Shown: positions 8,396-17,620, counted from the stretch's first letter. The stretch: DNA of 64,000 nucleotides from Hyphomicrobiales bacterium (GCA_900472295.1 UCIA01000003.1:443073-507072); one strand, 5' to 3'. Numbers and translations: made by a program. Notes: generated by a model from the sequence alone, not told the origin.

Positions 8396-9219
8396 CCGCC
8401 CGCAACCGCGAATGGCCTGTCGCGCTGGCGCTGGCGCCCGTCATGCTGGTGCTGCTGGCGCCGTTCGCCTGGCTGATCATGTCGAGCCTCAAGACCGAGG
8501 CAGAGATCGCACAAGCCGCCCCGTTTTCGTGGCCGGCCAATCTGATGTGGCGCAACTATGCCGACGCCTGGCAGATCGGCGGCTTCGGCGATCTCGTCGG
8601 CAACAGCCTGCTCAATCTCGCGGGCGTCGTGGCGCTCACGCTCATCACCTGCGTGCCGGCCGGCTATGCGCTGGCCAAGATCCGCTTCCCCGGCCGCGAA
8701 TGGCTGTTCTATGCTTTCATCCTGGGTCTCACCATTCCGATCCAGGCGATCGTCATCCCGCTCTACGAGGTGCTGTCGGGGCTGAGGCTGGTCAATACGC
8801 TGACCGGAATAGTGCTGGCCCAGGTCAGCAACGGCATTCCCTTCGGCATCTTCCTGATGCGCAGCTTCTTCATCAGCGTGCCCGACGAACTGGTCGAGGC
8901 AGCCAAGATCGACGGAGCCACGCATTTCCAGATCCTGACCAAGGTTTTTCTGCCGATTTCCAGCCCGGCAATCCAGGCGTTGGTGATCATCAGCGCGCTG
9001 TCCACCTGGAACGATTTCTTCCTGCCGCTGATCGTGCTGATCAGCCCCGACGTCCAGACCTTGCCGCTCGGCCTTGTCCGCTTCGCCGGCACCTATTCCT
9101 CCGAATACCGGCTGGTCTTTTCCGGCACGGTCATCTCGTTCCTGCCGATCATCCTCCTCTATATCCTGACCCAGCGCCGCTTCACCGAAGGCCTGACGCA
9201 GGGTGCAATCAAGGGCTGA
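8392..9219 (+). CDS. Carbohydrate ABC transporter permease (second, UgpE/MalG type)
   Basis: This 275-residue inner membrane protein has six predicted spans and the EAA loop VEAAKIDGATHFQILTKV near residues 165-182. It pairs with the preceding permease to form the channel of a CUT1 importer. The start at 8392 overlaps the stop of the first permease (ATGA). Two bases after its own stop the oxidoreductase gene begins, so all these genes form one operon. The substrate is unknown, but the enzyme genes downstream suggest a polyol, amino sugar or sugar acid. Confidence 0.88.
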   Translation: MTARNREWPVALALAPVMLVLLAPFAWLIMSSLKTEAEIAQAAPFSWPANLMWRNYADAWQIGGFGDLVGNSLLNLAGVVALTLITCVPAGYALAKIRFPGREWLFYAFILGLTIPIQAIVIPLYEVLSGLRLVNTLTGIVLAQVSNGIPFGIFLMRSFFISVPDELVEAAKIDGATHFQILTKVFLPISSPAIQALVIISALSTWNDFFLPLIVLISPDVQTLPLGLVRFAGTYSSEYRLVFSGTVISFLPIILLYILTQRRFTEGLTQGAIKG

Positions 9220-9221
9220 CC

Positions 9222-10313
9222 ATGACGCATCACGAACAACGGGAGATCCGTTACGCATACGAGTTCGAACGCCGGGTGAAGGCATGCTTCATCGGCGCCG
9301 GCGGACACGCCTACCGCAACGTCTATCCGGCACTCCGTTACGCCCCGGTGGAGTTGATTGGCATATGCGACCTTGACCTGTCGCGAGCGCAGAAATTCGC
9401 AAGGCTGTTCGGGGCCGAGCGCGCCTACACCGACCATCGCGCGATGCTCGAGAGGGAGAAGCCGGAACTGGTCTTCCTCGTCACCTCATACAATCCGGAT
9501 GGGCGGGTGCAGGCGACCGACCTGGCGCTCGATGCGCTGGCCGCGGGAGCCCATGTCTGGATGGAGAAACCGACCGCCGCCAGCCTGGCCGAGATCGAAG
9601 CGCTGCGCGCAGCCAGCGCCAAGGCCGGGCGCCTGGTGATGACCGGTCTGAAGAAGACATTTTTCCCGACCATCGAAAAACTGAAGGACCTGATCGGCTC
9701 GCCGGAATTCGGCAGGCTCACCTCGCTCAATGTCCGCTATCCGCAAAGCCTGCCGCCGCCGCGGGATCGCTCCGACCTGGTCAAGATGCAGAGTTTTCTC
9801 GACCACATCTACCACCCCGGCGCGATCCTGCATTTCCTCGGCGGGCCGATGGAGCGGGCAAGCTACGAATGGGAAGCGACAACCGGTGCTGCCGTCACCA
9901 ATGTGCGCTTCAAATCGGGTGCGATCGGCAGCCTGCATTTTGCTTCCGGCCAGTCCGGATCGAGCATCTTCGAGCGCGTGGAAATCATCGGCGAAGGGTC
10001 AAATGCGATTGTCGACAATGGCAGCCGGCTGACCTGGTACCGCAAGGCCGCCCTGCCAAGTTACGGCCGCGCCGCCAGCTTCATCCAGCCGGACGACAAG
10101 GCCGCGCTGCTGTTCGAGCCGGAGCATTCGCTCGGCCAACTCTACAACAACAATTTGTTCTATCTCGGCTATGTCCAGGAGATCCTGCACCTGACCGATG
10201 CGATCCTCGACGGCAAGCCGTTCACCAAGGGCACGCTCGAAGCGGCATACGAGATCATGAAGCTGTTCGAATTCTTCCGCAGCGCCGAGGCCGGCGTGAC
10301 GGTAACCCTTTGA
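9222..10313 (+). CDS. Gfo/Idh/MocA family oxidoreductase
   Basis: The 363-residue protein has an N-terminal Rossmann fold (VKACFIGAGGHAYRNVYPAL) for NAD(P), followed by the family's WMEKPTAA motif, whose EKP lysine is catalytic, and a C-terminal alpha/beta domain with LDHIYHPGAILHFLGGP supplying the conserved histidine. Such enzymes oxidise or reduce sugars, inositols and sugar acids. Long open reading continues upstream in the same frame through the permease gene, but the ATG at 9222, two bases after the permease stop, is the real start. It probably carries out the first step on the imported compound. Confidence 0.85.
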   Translation: MTHHEQREIRYAYEFERRVKACFIGAGGHAYRNVYPALRYAPVELIGICDLDLSRAQKFARLFGAERAYTDHRAMLEREKPELVFLVTSYNPDGRVQATDLALDALAAGAHVWMEKPTAASLAEIEALRAASAKAGRLVMTGLKKTFFPTIEKLKDLIGSPEFGRLTSLNVRYPQSLPPPRDRSDLVKMQSFLDHIYHPGAILHFLGGPMERASYEWEATTGAAVTNVRFKSGAIGSLHFASGQSGSSIFERVEIIGEGSNAIVDNGSRLTWYRKAALPSYGRAASFIQPDDKAALLFEPEHSLGQLYNNNLFYLGYVQEILHLTDAILDGKPFTKGTLEAAYEIMKLFEFFRSAEAGVTVTL

Positions 10314-10328
10314 GCGCGGAGCGGTAGA

Positions 10329-10709
10329 ATGACACAAAACAATCCGGTATCGGCACGCGCGGCAGGCGAGATCGTCCCGACTTCCTGGGGCGAACTCAAC
10401 TGGAAGATCACCGGCGAGACCTTTGCGGGTTCCGAAATGACCTTCGGCACCTGCCTTATCAAACCCGGAGACCGCAACCAGCTCCACTCGCATCCCGATT
10501 GCGAGGAAATCCTCTACGTCGTTTCAGGCACTTGCGAGCACAAGCTGGGCGACGAAATCTACCGCCTGGAACCTGGCGACGCGATCCGCATACCGCGCAA
10601 TGTCCGGCATTGGGCGAGAAGCCTCGGGCCTGAGCCGCTGTTTGCGCTGATCGTGTTCTCCTCCGGCACGCGCACGGCCGTGAACCACGAAAATGACGGA
10701 GCGGCCTGA
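10329..10709 (+). CDS. Cupin domain protein
   Basis: This 126-residue protein is a single cupin barrel. Metal ligands are in place: two histidines in QLHSHPDCEE, the glutamate that follows, and the histidine of IPRNVRHWARS. Single-cupin proteins of this size include sugar isomerases, epimerases and small dioxygenases, so the reaction remains open. It sits 15 bases after the oxidoreductase gene and 57 before the ATPase gene, so it is part of the transport and catabolic operon and probably handles the same compound. Confidence 0.8.
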   Translation: MTQNNPVSARAAGEIVPTSWGELNWKITGETFAGSEMTFGTCLIKPGDRNQLHSHPDCEEILYVVSGTCEHKLGDEIYRLEPGDAIRIPRNVRHWARSLGPEPLFALIVFSSGTRTAVNHENDGAA

Positions 10710-10766
10710 ACCGTTCGCCTGGCCGAAAGCAGAGACAAAGACAAGCGGCAAACGGGAGAAGCCGAC

Positions 10767-11846
10767 ATGGCGTCCATCGCGCTCGAAAACATTCGCAAAT
10801 CCTATGGCGGCATGCCTGTCATCCACGGCATCGACGTTGCCATCGAAGACGGTGAGTTTGTCGTGCTGGTCGGCCCTTCAGGCTGCGGCAAGTCCACGCT
10901 GCTGCGCATGATCGCGGGCCTGGAGGCGATCACCGACGGCGCCCTGTCCATTGGCGGACATGTGGTCAACGACGTTGCGCCGAAGGACCGTGACATCGCC
11001 ATGGTGTTTCAGAATTACGCGCTCTACCCGCACATGACCGTCGCCGAAAATATGAGCTTTTCGTTGAGGCTGCGCGGCGTTGCGAAGGTGGAGATCAGCC
11101 GGCAGGTGGAGAAAGCGGCCAAGATTCTTGGGCTCGAACCGCTCCTCGACCGGCGCCCGCGCCAGCTCTCTGGAGGCCAGCGCCAGCGCGTCGCGATGGG
11201 GCGGGCGATCGTGCGCGATGCGGCGGTGTTCCTGTTCGACGAACCGCTTTCCAATCTCGACGCCAAACTGCGCGTCGCCATGCGCGCCGAGATCAAGGAG
11301 TTGCACCAGCGCCTGAAGATCACCACCGTCTACGTCACCCACGACCAGACCGAAGCCATGACCATGGCCGACCGTATCGTGGTGATGCGCGACGGCGTCG
11401 TCGAACAGGTCGGCGCGCCGCTCGACATCTACGACAGGCCGGCCACGATTTTTGTCGCGGGTTTCATCGGCACGCCGGCGATGAACCTTCTCACCGGCCG
11501 GATCCAGGCCGACAATCCGCGCACCTTCCGCACGACCGATGGCTCGGCGTTGCCGGTTTCCGGCAAGTTCGAACATGCTTCGGCCAATCGCGACATCGTC
11601 TACGGTGTGCGGCCGGACAGCTTGGTCATCGACGAGCAAGACGGAATGCCGGCAACGGTGGCGGTCGTCGAGCCGACCGGCTCGGAGACGCTGGTGATCG
11701 TGCGCATGGCGAACGACGAAATCGGCGTGGTCTTTCGCGAGCGCGTTTCAATGCGGCCGGGCGACGTCATACGCCTTGGTGTCAAGGCCGGGAGCGAACA
11801 TCTGTTCGACGCGGTCTCGGGCAAGCGCCTGTCCGAGGCGGGCTGA
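10767..11846 (+). CDS. Sugar ABC transporter ATP-binding protein, UgpC/MalK type
   Basis: The 359-residue ATPase has Walker [10 protein letters not shown] (residues 36-44), Q-loop [13 protein letters not shown], signature LSGGQRQRV, Walker [13 protein letters not shown], and a switch histidine in YVTHDQTEAM. A C-terminal TOBE domain of about 120 residues follows, as in CUT1 ATPases. It powers the upstream permease pair and is the last gene of the operon. A palindromic repeat element follows within 30 bases of the stop and may terminate transcription. Confidence 0.9.
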   Translation: MASIALENIRKSYGGMPVIHGIDVAIEDGEFVVLVGPSGCGKSTLLRMIAGLEAITDGALSIGGHVVNDVAPKDRDIAMVFQNYALYPHMTVAENMSFSLRLRGVAKVEISRQVEKAAKILGLEPLLDRRPRQLSGGQRQRVAMGRAIVRDAAVFLFDEPLSNLDAKLRVAMRAEIKELHQRLKITTVYVTHDQTEAMTMADRIVVMRDGVVEQVGAPLDIYDRPATIFVAGFIGTPAMNLLTGRIQADNPRTFRTTDGSALPVSGKFEHASANRDIVYGVRPDSLVIDEQDGMPATVAVVEPTGSETLVIVRMANDEIGVVFRERVSMRPGDVIRLGVKAGSEHLFDAVSGKRLSEAG

Positions 11847-11875
11847 TCGCGGCCAAGGGGAAGCGCTGCACGCTT

Positions 11876-11908
11876 TTCCCGGAAAACCGCTTCACACTTT
11901 TCCTGGAA
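11876..11908. repeat. Imperfect palindrome sharing its loop with repeat copies A-C
   Basis: TTCCCGGAAAA pairs with TTTTCCTGGAA (one mismatch) around CCGCTTCACAC. The loop has the same CCGC-N2-C-R-CAC form as the loops of copies A and B, and the stem ends in AAAA/TTTT as copy B does. It lies between the convergent ATPase and VOC genes and can act as a two-way terminator. Confidence 0.65.
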
Positions 11909-11917
11909 TTGCTTCGG

Positions 11918-12286
11918 TCAGCCCGCATCCTCGTAAAAATGCAGCCGATTGCCGAAGGGGTCGCCGACCGACACTTCGCGGGTCTGCCATGGTGTGGTTT
12001 CCAGCCCCGGCCGCGCGTAGCGGTATTTCTTGTCGATCAGTTCGCGGTGCAATGCCGCGATGTCCTCGACCTTGATGCGCACAGCCACGCCCGGCGCGCC
12101 GTCACCGTGATGTTCGCTGAGATGCAGGACGCAACCGTCGCGGACAACCGCCATGTAGAGCGGCGCATTGTCGTCGAAGCGGTGCTCGAAATCGACGTGG
12201 AAGCCTAGGAAGTCGAGGTAGAATTCGCGCGCCTTGGCGATGTCGAAGATGCGCAGGATGGGCGTCACGGCCCCGAGTTTAACCAT
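11918..12286 (-). CDS. Glyoxalase/bleomycin resistance (VOC) family protein
   Basis: This 122-residue protein has the paired beta-alpha-beta-beta-beta modules of the vicinal oxygen chelate fold: PILRIFDIAKAREFYLDFLG at the start, VLHLSEHHGD in the middle and VSVGDPFGNRLHFYE at the end. The final glutamate and the mid-protein histidines are possible metal ligands. Members include glyoxalases, dioxygenases and antibiotic-binding proteins; the closest architecture is the bleomycin-binding type, but function cannot be assigned. It lies alone, 28 bases before the TIGR02302 gene end on the same strand. Confidence 0.82.
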   Translation of the reverse strand: MVKLGAVTPILRIFDIAKAREFYLDFLGFHVDFEHRFDDNAPLYMAVVRDGCVLHLSEHHGDGAPGVAVRIKVEDIAALHRELIDKKYRYARPGLETTPWQTREVSVGDPFGNRLHFYEDAG

Positions 12287-12314
12287 GGCGGCAAACCGTT
12301 CGCTTCGGGTGGGT

Positions 12315-14897
12315 TTATTTCAGCTCAAGCAGGCGCTCGAGATAGCTGCGCTCGATGTCGGGGCTGAGCGCGTTGCCGAGCCGCTTGCGGATGGCTTCGA
12401 GGATCTGGCGCGCGCGCTGCACGTCGATCTCGTCGGGCACCTTCACCGAATCGCCGAAATCGGGACCGCGGCTGGCACGCGGTCGTCCGAGCGGATCGCG
12501 GTCGGCGTCCTGCTGGCGGCCACCTGGCTCGCTGCCGCCCTGGTCGCCCTGCATCGCCTGCAGCTGCTTCATCATGTCCTTGGCGCCCTTGCGCAGCGCC
12601 TCAAGCGCGCGGCCCTGATGGCCGACAGCCTGGTCGCCTTCGCCCTCGCCAAGCGACTTCTCGGCATTGCCCATGGATTTGCCGGCGTCGCCAAACCCCT
12701 CATTGGGCTGCATTCCCATGCCTTCCAGGCCCTTCTTCAGCTTGTCGAGTTCGCTCTGCAACTGGCCCTGGCCCTCCTGAAGCTGCTTCAGCGCATCGGC
12801 GAATTCCTGTGGCGTCATCGGCTTTGGCTTCGGCCGGGCGAGCGGATCGCGGTCCTTGCCGACGCCCGGCTGGTCCGGATCCTCGTCGCCATTGCCTTCG
12901 CTGGGCTGCTGATTGTCGCCGCGCTGCATCTGGTCCATGCGGTAGGTGTCGTTCATCATTTCCTGCTGGCGGCGCATGATCTCGCCCAGCTTGTCCATCT
13001 GCTGGCGCATCTCGCTGTCCTGCTCGCCGCCTTGCTGCTGACGGCCGGCCTGCAGGTTGTTCATCATGTTTTCCAGCTGCGACAACAGTTCCTGCGCCTT
13101 GTCGCGGTCGCCCGACTTCGCCAAATCCTCGATCTGGTCCATCATGCGGTCGATGTCGCTCTGGCGCAGCTCGCGGCCGTTCTGCTGCATCTGCGGCGCG
13201 TTCGGATTCTGCTTGGCGCGTTCGGCGAATTCCTGCAGGAATTCGTTCATCGCCTCGCGCAGTTCCTTCATTGCCTTTTCGATCTCTTCGTCGCTGGCGC
13301 CGCGCTTGATGGCTTCCTGCAGCGCCTGCTGTGCCTGGCGCAGCCGCCTTTCGGCCGCCGAGAGATTGCCTTCCTCGATGCCGAGCGCGATTTCCCAGAG
13401 ATAGGCAACCTCATTGCGCAACTGATCGTCGCTGTCGGACATTTTCAGCCGACTGCGGGCGCTCATGATGGCGAGGTAGTGCGACATGTTGTCGAACGTG
13501 TCTTCGGGCCGAAGCGTGATGGCGTCCATCAGCTCGAGCACGCGCGGTTTGGCATTGGCGTCGAGCGCCAGCAAGCGGCGCTGTTCGATCACCGCCCGCG
13601 CCAGCGGGTTGGCGAACGGCCGTTCCGGCATAGCAATGGTCTTGGTTTCGCTGGTCGCGGTGTGTCCGGCATCGTCGGTGGCGACAAGCGACAGTTTTAT
13701 GCTGGCGCCGGCCCAGACATGCTCGGTCAGGTCCTTGGTGGTCCTGGCGGCATTCGCCTTGCCGCCGCGGCGCGGCAGCGCGAGCGGCAGGTCGGGCGGA
13801 CCGTAGAGCGGATGCGCATTGGGCGCTGGCGGATCGGCCAATGCGAAAACCGCCTTGGCGGTGGCCGCGCCATAGTCGTCGTCGATCTGGTAGTTGAGCT
13901 CGAAGGCGCCGTTGACGGCTCGCTTGGGCTCGCCGACAAAGCGGATTGTCGGCGGCTTGTCGGGAATGACCGCGAAAGCCCAGCGGGCGACATCGGTCTC
14001 GCCCGATTTCAGCGTCAGCGTGCCGTCGGCGTTCAGTTTGCCGGTGAACTGGCGCAGCTTGGGCGTCGCCGGGTTTGCAGCCGCTGCCTTGACGGCGGCC
14101 GCCTGCGGTCCCGTCGGGTCGATGGCGCGGGCATTGCCACTCTTGTCGGCAAAGCTAAGCGTTTCCTCGCCGGAGCCGCCGGTGACACGCAGCGAAACGT
14201 CGCTGCCTTGCGGCACGGTGAAGGTGGCGGCCGCCTGGTTGGCGTCTGCGGTCAGGACGACGGGTGGCTTGCCGGTATAGGCCGGCGGGGTCACCCAGGC
14301 ATCGATGCGCGGCGGCACGACATCGCGCGCCGCATGGGCGCGGAAACCGTCGGAGAGCCTGCCGCCCGACGGTCCGAACGAAAAGGCGAAAGCGGTGACC
14401 AGCAGCAGCGCCGCCACGGCGCGCAGCCCCCACGGGTCGCGCTCCGGCACGCGGGTGCGCGGCATGTCGGCGCCGAGGCTGCCAAGCTTGTCGGCCATGC
14501 GCTTTTGGTGCTCGCGCCACAGCGCCTGGGAAAAGGTGCTTTCCTTGCCGCTTGGACGGTCGGTCTGCACCAGCACCGGGCTGTGCAGCAATTCATTGGC
14601 CGCCTCAATGCGGCGGTCTATCTCGGCGGCGGACGGAAGCTTGAAGAAACGCAGCGGATAGAGCGCCGCAAGCGTGGCAATGCCAAACGCCGCCACGAGG
14701 AAAATGCGCGCAATGTCAGGCAGGCGTGGGAAGAAGCCGAGCCATGAGAGACTGAGAAACAGGCTGGCGACGATAAGCAGCGGCAGAATCAGTGGCCAGC
14801 CGCGCTCGACCGTCATCGAGACCCGTGTCGCCAACCGGCTCAGGGCAAGCCGCCCGGCCAGGCTGCGATCGTCGCTGGAAATGGGGCGTTCCGTCAT
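12315..14897 (-). CDS. TIGR02302 family protein (DUF4175), large membrane-anchored coiled-coil protein
   Basis: The 860-residue protein has two hydrophobic segments near residues 35-80, a periplasmic region with beta-rich sequence, and a long helical, Gln/Met/Glu/Gly-rich C-terminal half (runs such as MMNNLQAGRQQQGG) likely to form coiled coil. This is the alphaproteobacterial TIGR02302 family, usually found next to lysA; its function is not known. Here a threonine dehydratase gene separates it from lysA. The opposite strand also has a very long open frame across this gene, a by-product of GC-rich codon use. Confidence 0.82.
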   Translation of the reverse strand: MTERPISSDDRSLAGRLALSRLATRVSMTVERGWPLILPLLIVASLFLSLSWLGFFPRLPDIARIFLVAAFGIATLAALYPLRFFKLPSAAEIDRRIEAANELLHSPVLVQTDRPSGKESTFSQALWREHQKRMADKLGSLGADMPRTRVPERDPWGLRAVAALLLVTAFAFSFGPSGGRLSDGFRAHAARDVVPPRIDAWVTPPAYTGKPPVVLTADANQAAATFTVPQGSDVSLRVTGGSGEETLSFADKSGNARAIDPTGPQAAAVKAAAANPATPKLRQFTGKLNADGTLTLKSGETDVARWAFAVIPDKPPTIRFVGEPKRAVNGAFELNYQIDDDYGAATAKAVFALADPPAPNAHPLYGPPDLPLALPRRGGKANAARTTKDLTEHVWAGASIKLSLVATDDAGHTATSETKTIAMPERPFANPLARAVIEQRRLLALDANAKPRVLELMDAITLRPEDTFDNMSHYLAIMSARSRLKMSDSDDQLRNEVAYLWEIALGIEEGNLSAAERRLRQAQQALQEAIKRGASDEEIEKAMKELREAMNEFLQEFAERAKQNPNAPQMQQNGRELRQSDIDRMMDQIEDLAKSGDRDKAQELLSQLENMMNNLQAGRQQQGGEQDSEMRQQMDKLGEIMRRQQEMMNDTYRMDQMQRGDNQQPSEGNGDEDPDQPGVGKDRDPLARPKPKPMTPQEFADALKQLQEGQGQLQSELDKLKKGLEGMGMQPNEGFGDAGKSMGNAEKSLGEGEGDQAVGHQGRALEALRKGAKDMMKQLQAMQGDQGGSEPGGRQQDADRDPLGRPRASRGPDFGDSVKVPDEIDVQRARQILEAIRKRLGNALSPDIERSYLERLLELK

Positions 14898-15033
14898 CGG
14901 CCCTTCCTGCCCGGGCGGGATAGCCCGGACTCAACAAGCGCAAGTTTACCAGCAAACACGGCAAAGGCGAGGCGGTTCCGCAAAACTTGAAGCGCTTTGA
15001 CGGGTTTCCCTCCGCAATTGCGTCAACGCAAGT

Positions 15034-15972
15034 TCAGAATTTAGCCGGATCGGTGTTTGAGCCGCAGACCAGCACGGCGATCCGTTCGCCTGATGCCGGC
15101 GTGTAGCGGCCGGACAAGAGTGCCGCGAAGGCCGCGGCGCCGCCCGGCTCGGCGATGATACGCACCCGCTCCCACAGCGCCTTCTGCGCCGAGATGATGG
15201 CGTCGTCGGTGACCAGGATCGAGCGCTCGACGAAGGCCTCGGCGATCGGGAACATCATCTCGCCGACGCGTTTGGGCGCCAGCGAATCGGCGGCGACGCC
15301 TTCGGCCGGCGCATCGACGGGGTGGCCGGCCTCGAAAGCGCGATGCAGTGTCGGAGCGCCCTCCGGTTCGATGGCGACAATCCTGATGCGGCCGGCAAAC
15401 CAGGCGGCGATGCCGCCGATCAGGCCGCCGCCGCCGACGGCGACCAGCAGCGTGTCGATCTCAGGCAAGTCTTGTTCGATTTCGAGCCCGAGCGTGCCCT
15501 GGCCGACCAGCGTTTCCTCCTGGTTGAAGGCATGGATCTGCAGAGCGCCGGTCTTTTCAGCAAAAGCTTCGCTGGCGGCCAGCGCCTCGGCATAGCGGGC
15601 GCCACCGACCACAAGTTCGGCGCCATAACTGCGAATACGCTCCAGCTTGGCCTGTGGGCTGACTTCGGGGACGAAGATCGTCGCCTTGTGCCCGAGGCGC
15701 ATGGCGGCATAGGCGACCGCAGCGCCATGATTGCCGCCCGACGCCGCAACCACCCCGGCCGCAGGCACCGGCCGTTCGAGCAGATTGGTGAAGGCGCCGC
15801 GCGCCTTGAACGAGCCGGAATGCTGCAGGCATTCGAGCTTGAGGTCGACCGCCAGCGGCGAAAGGTCGAAATCGGCCATGTCGACGCGCAGTACCGGCGT
15901 GTGTCTGATGTAGGGACGGATGCGCGGTTCCATCGCCGCGATGCGGTCGCGCGTGATGTTGATGGTCGACAT
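15034..15972 (-). CDS. Threonine/serine dehydratase (PLP-dependent)
   Basis: The 312-residue enzyme is a fold-type II PLP protein. The Schiff-base lysine is K56 in SGSFKARGA, ASGGNHGAAVAYAA binds the substrate carboxylate, and VAVGGGGLIGG binds the cofactor phosphate. It deaminates threonine or serine to 2-oxobutyrate or pyruvate; there is no ACT-like regulatory domain, so it resembles the catabolic type rather than IlvA. It lies between lysA and the TIGR02302 gene, which are usually neighbours, so it may be a later insertion here. Confidence 0.85.
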   Translation of the reverse strand: MSTINITRDRIAAMEPRIRPYIRHTPVLRVDMADFDLSPLAVDLKLECLQHSGSFKARGAFTNLLERPVPAAGVVAASGGNHGAAVAYAAMRLGHKATIFVPEVSPQAKLERIRSYGAELVVGGARYAEALAASEAFAEKTGALQIHAFNQEETLVGQGTLGLEIEQDLPEIDTLLVAVGGGGLIGGIAAWFAGRIRIVAIEPEGAPTLHRAFEAGHPVDAPAEGVAADSLAPKRVGEMMFPIAEAFVERSILVTDDAIISAQKALWERVRIIAEPGGAAAFAALLSGRYTPASGERIAVLVCGSNTDPAKF

Positions 15973-16013
15973 AGCGTTTCTCCCAATCGCGGGCAGGTCT
16001 GGCGGGATGCTGC

Positions 16014-17282
16014 CTATTTCAGCCAGTCGGGCACCGAATCCAGGCCGATCAGCTCGTCATAGGTCTGGCGTTGGCGCACGACATGGAAGCGGTCGCCGTC
16101 GACCAGCACTTCCGGTACCAGAAGCCTTGTGTTGTAGGTGCCGGACTGCACCGCGCCATAGGCGCCGGCGGTGGAGACGGCGATCAGGTCGCCGGACTTC
16201 AGCCTAGGCAGGTCGCGGTCGAAGCCGAGATAATCGCCGGTCTCGCAGACCGGGCCGACGACATCGACCGTCATGCGCGGCGTGTCGGCCGGCGGCTGCA
16301 CTACAGGCTTGATGTCGTGGAAAGCGTCATAGAGCGTCGGCCGGATCAGGTCGTTCATGGCGGCATCGACGACGAGGAAGTTCTTGGCGTCGCCTTCCTT
16401 CACGAAGATCACTTCCGAGACCAGGATGCCGGCATTGCCGACGATCAGCCGGCCCGGCTCGAACAACACCTTTACCCCAAGCTTTGTGAGTTGCTTCCTG
16501 ACGATCTCGGCATAGGCATCGGGCAGAGGCGGTGGGCTGTTGTCGGTGCGGTAGGGGATGCCGAGACCACCGCCGACATCGACATGCTCGACGGCGTAGC
16601 CATCGGCGCGCAGCGCGCCAACCAGCTCCGCCAGCAGCGCGAAAGCGTCGTCAAAGGGCTGCAACTCGGTGATCTGGCTGCCGATATGGGTGTCGATGCC
16701 GATGGGCCGGATGCCCGGCAGCCCGGCCGCGCGAGCATAGACCTGGCGCGCTCTCTGCCAGGGAATGCCAAACTTGTTCTCAGCCTTGCCGGTGGAGATC
16801 TTCTTGTGCGTCTTGGCGTCGACGTCCGGATTGATGCGCAGCGAGACCGGCGCCACCTTGCCGAGTGCAGAGGCACGGGCCGACAGCAATTCCAGCTCCG
16901 GCTCGGATTCGACGTTGAAGCAGAGAATGCCGGCCTCGAGCGCGAAATCCATTTCGCGCGCGGACTTGCCGACACCGGAGAACACGATCTTGCTGGCCGG
17001 GATGCCGGCGGCAAGCGCGCGGCGCATTTCGCCTTCCGAGACGGTGTCGGCGCCGGCGCCGAGCTTTGCCAGCGTGCGCAGCACCGCCTGGTTTGAATTC
17101 GCCTTCAAGGCATAGCAGACCAGCGTGTCGAGCCCGGCAAAAGACTCGGCAAACACCCGGTAGTGCCTGGTCAAGGTCGCCGTCGAATAGCAATAGAACG
17201 GCGTGCCGATTTGTGCGGCGATATCGGGGATTGCCACGTCCTCGGCATGGAGTACGCCGTCGCGGTAGTCGAAATGGTTCAC
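16014..17282 (-). CDS. lysA: Diaminopimelate decarboxylase
   Basis: The 422-residue enzyme makes L-lysine from meso-diaminopimelate, the final step of lysine synthesis. PLP lysine K60 lies in CYALKANSN; the HVDVGGGLGIPY glycine loop, the EPGR phosphate-binding motif and the active-site cysteine in GPVCETGDYLG are all present. Length is normal. It follows lptM by 69 bases in the order argH-lptM-lysA, a common alphaproteobacterial arrangement. Confidence 0.93.
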   Translation of the reverse strand: MNHFDYRDGVLHAEDVAIPDIAAQIGTPFYCYSTATLTRHYRVFAESFAGLDTLVCYALKANSNQAVLRTLAKLGAGADTVSEGEMRRALAAGIPASKIVFSGVGKSAREMDFALEAGILCFNVESEPELELLSARASALGKVAPVSLRINPDVDAKTHKKISTGKAENKFGIPWQRARQVYARAAGLPGIRPIGIDTHIGSQITELQPFDDAFALLAELVGALRADGYAVEHVDVGGGLGIPYRTDNSPPPLPDAYAEIVRKQLTKLGVKVLFEPGRLIVGNAGILVSEVIFVKEGDAKNFLVVDAAMNDLIRPTLYDAFHDIKPVVQPPADTPRMTVDVVGPVCETGDYLGFDRDLPRLKSGDLIAVSTAGAYGAVQSGTYNTRLLVPEVLVDGDRFHVVRQRQTYDELIGLDSVPDWLK

Positions 17283-17351
17283 GGGAGTGGTTCCGAAAAG
17301 TTGGCTACGATGAGATCGGGTTTGGAGAGACCAGACCCGGTCTCGTCGACG

Positions 17352-17558
17352 CTAGATCAGCGGGTCGAGGATGAATTTCTTGTCCACGACCGGTTTTTCC
17401 GGCTCCGGCGGCACGGGCTGTTTGGCGCGCTCGGCGTCCTTGCGCGCCTGTACGGCGGCTTCGTAGGGCGTGTCGAGGCCGGCCTTGCGGCCACAGGCGG
17501 TCACGGCAGCCATCGCCGTCAGCAGCGTCAGCGTCACCAAAATCCTGCGTGCGGTCAT
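17352..17558 (-). CDS. lptM: LptM-type small lipoprotein
   Basis: The 68-residue protein begins with a basic N-terminus and a hydrophobic signal ending in the lipobox VTAC, with lipidated cysteine C22, then CGRKAGLDTP. This is the short lipoprotein habitually encoded between argH and lysA; in E. coli LptM assists assembly of the LptD/E translocon. The ATG at 17558 is chosen because it places the signal at the very start; a longer open frame to 17669 runs into a direct repeat. The remainder is Pro/Lys/Glu-rich and likely unstructured. Confidence 0.78.
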   Translation of the reverse strand: MTARRILVTLTLLTAMAAVTACGRKAGLDTPYEAAVQARKDAERAKQPVPPEPEKPVVDKKFILDPLI

Positions 17559-17620
17559 CGATCCATCCGTCCGAAACGTTTTCCAGCCGCCGCTTTTAGC
17601 CGAGTTCTCGGCGCATTGCA

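Noticed and set aside
12234-14747. Open frame of 837 codons on the plus strand opposite the TIGR02302 gene
   Set aside because: It is an antisense shadow. The minus-strand protein has clear family features, and such long opposite frames are usual in GC-rich DNA.
14986-15035. AACTTG/CAAGTT and TTGCGT/ACGCAA inverted repeats between the dehydratase and TIGR02302 genes
   Set aside because: Short arms with long loop and no T run; too weak to call a terminator or operator.
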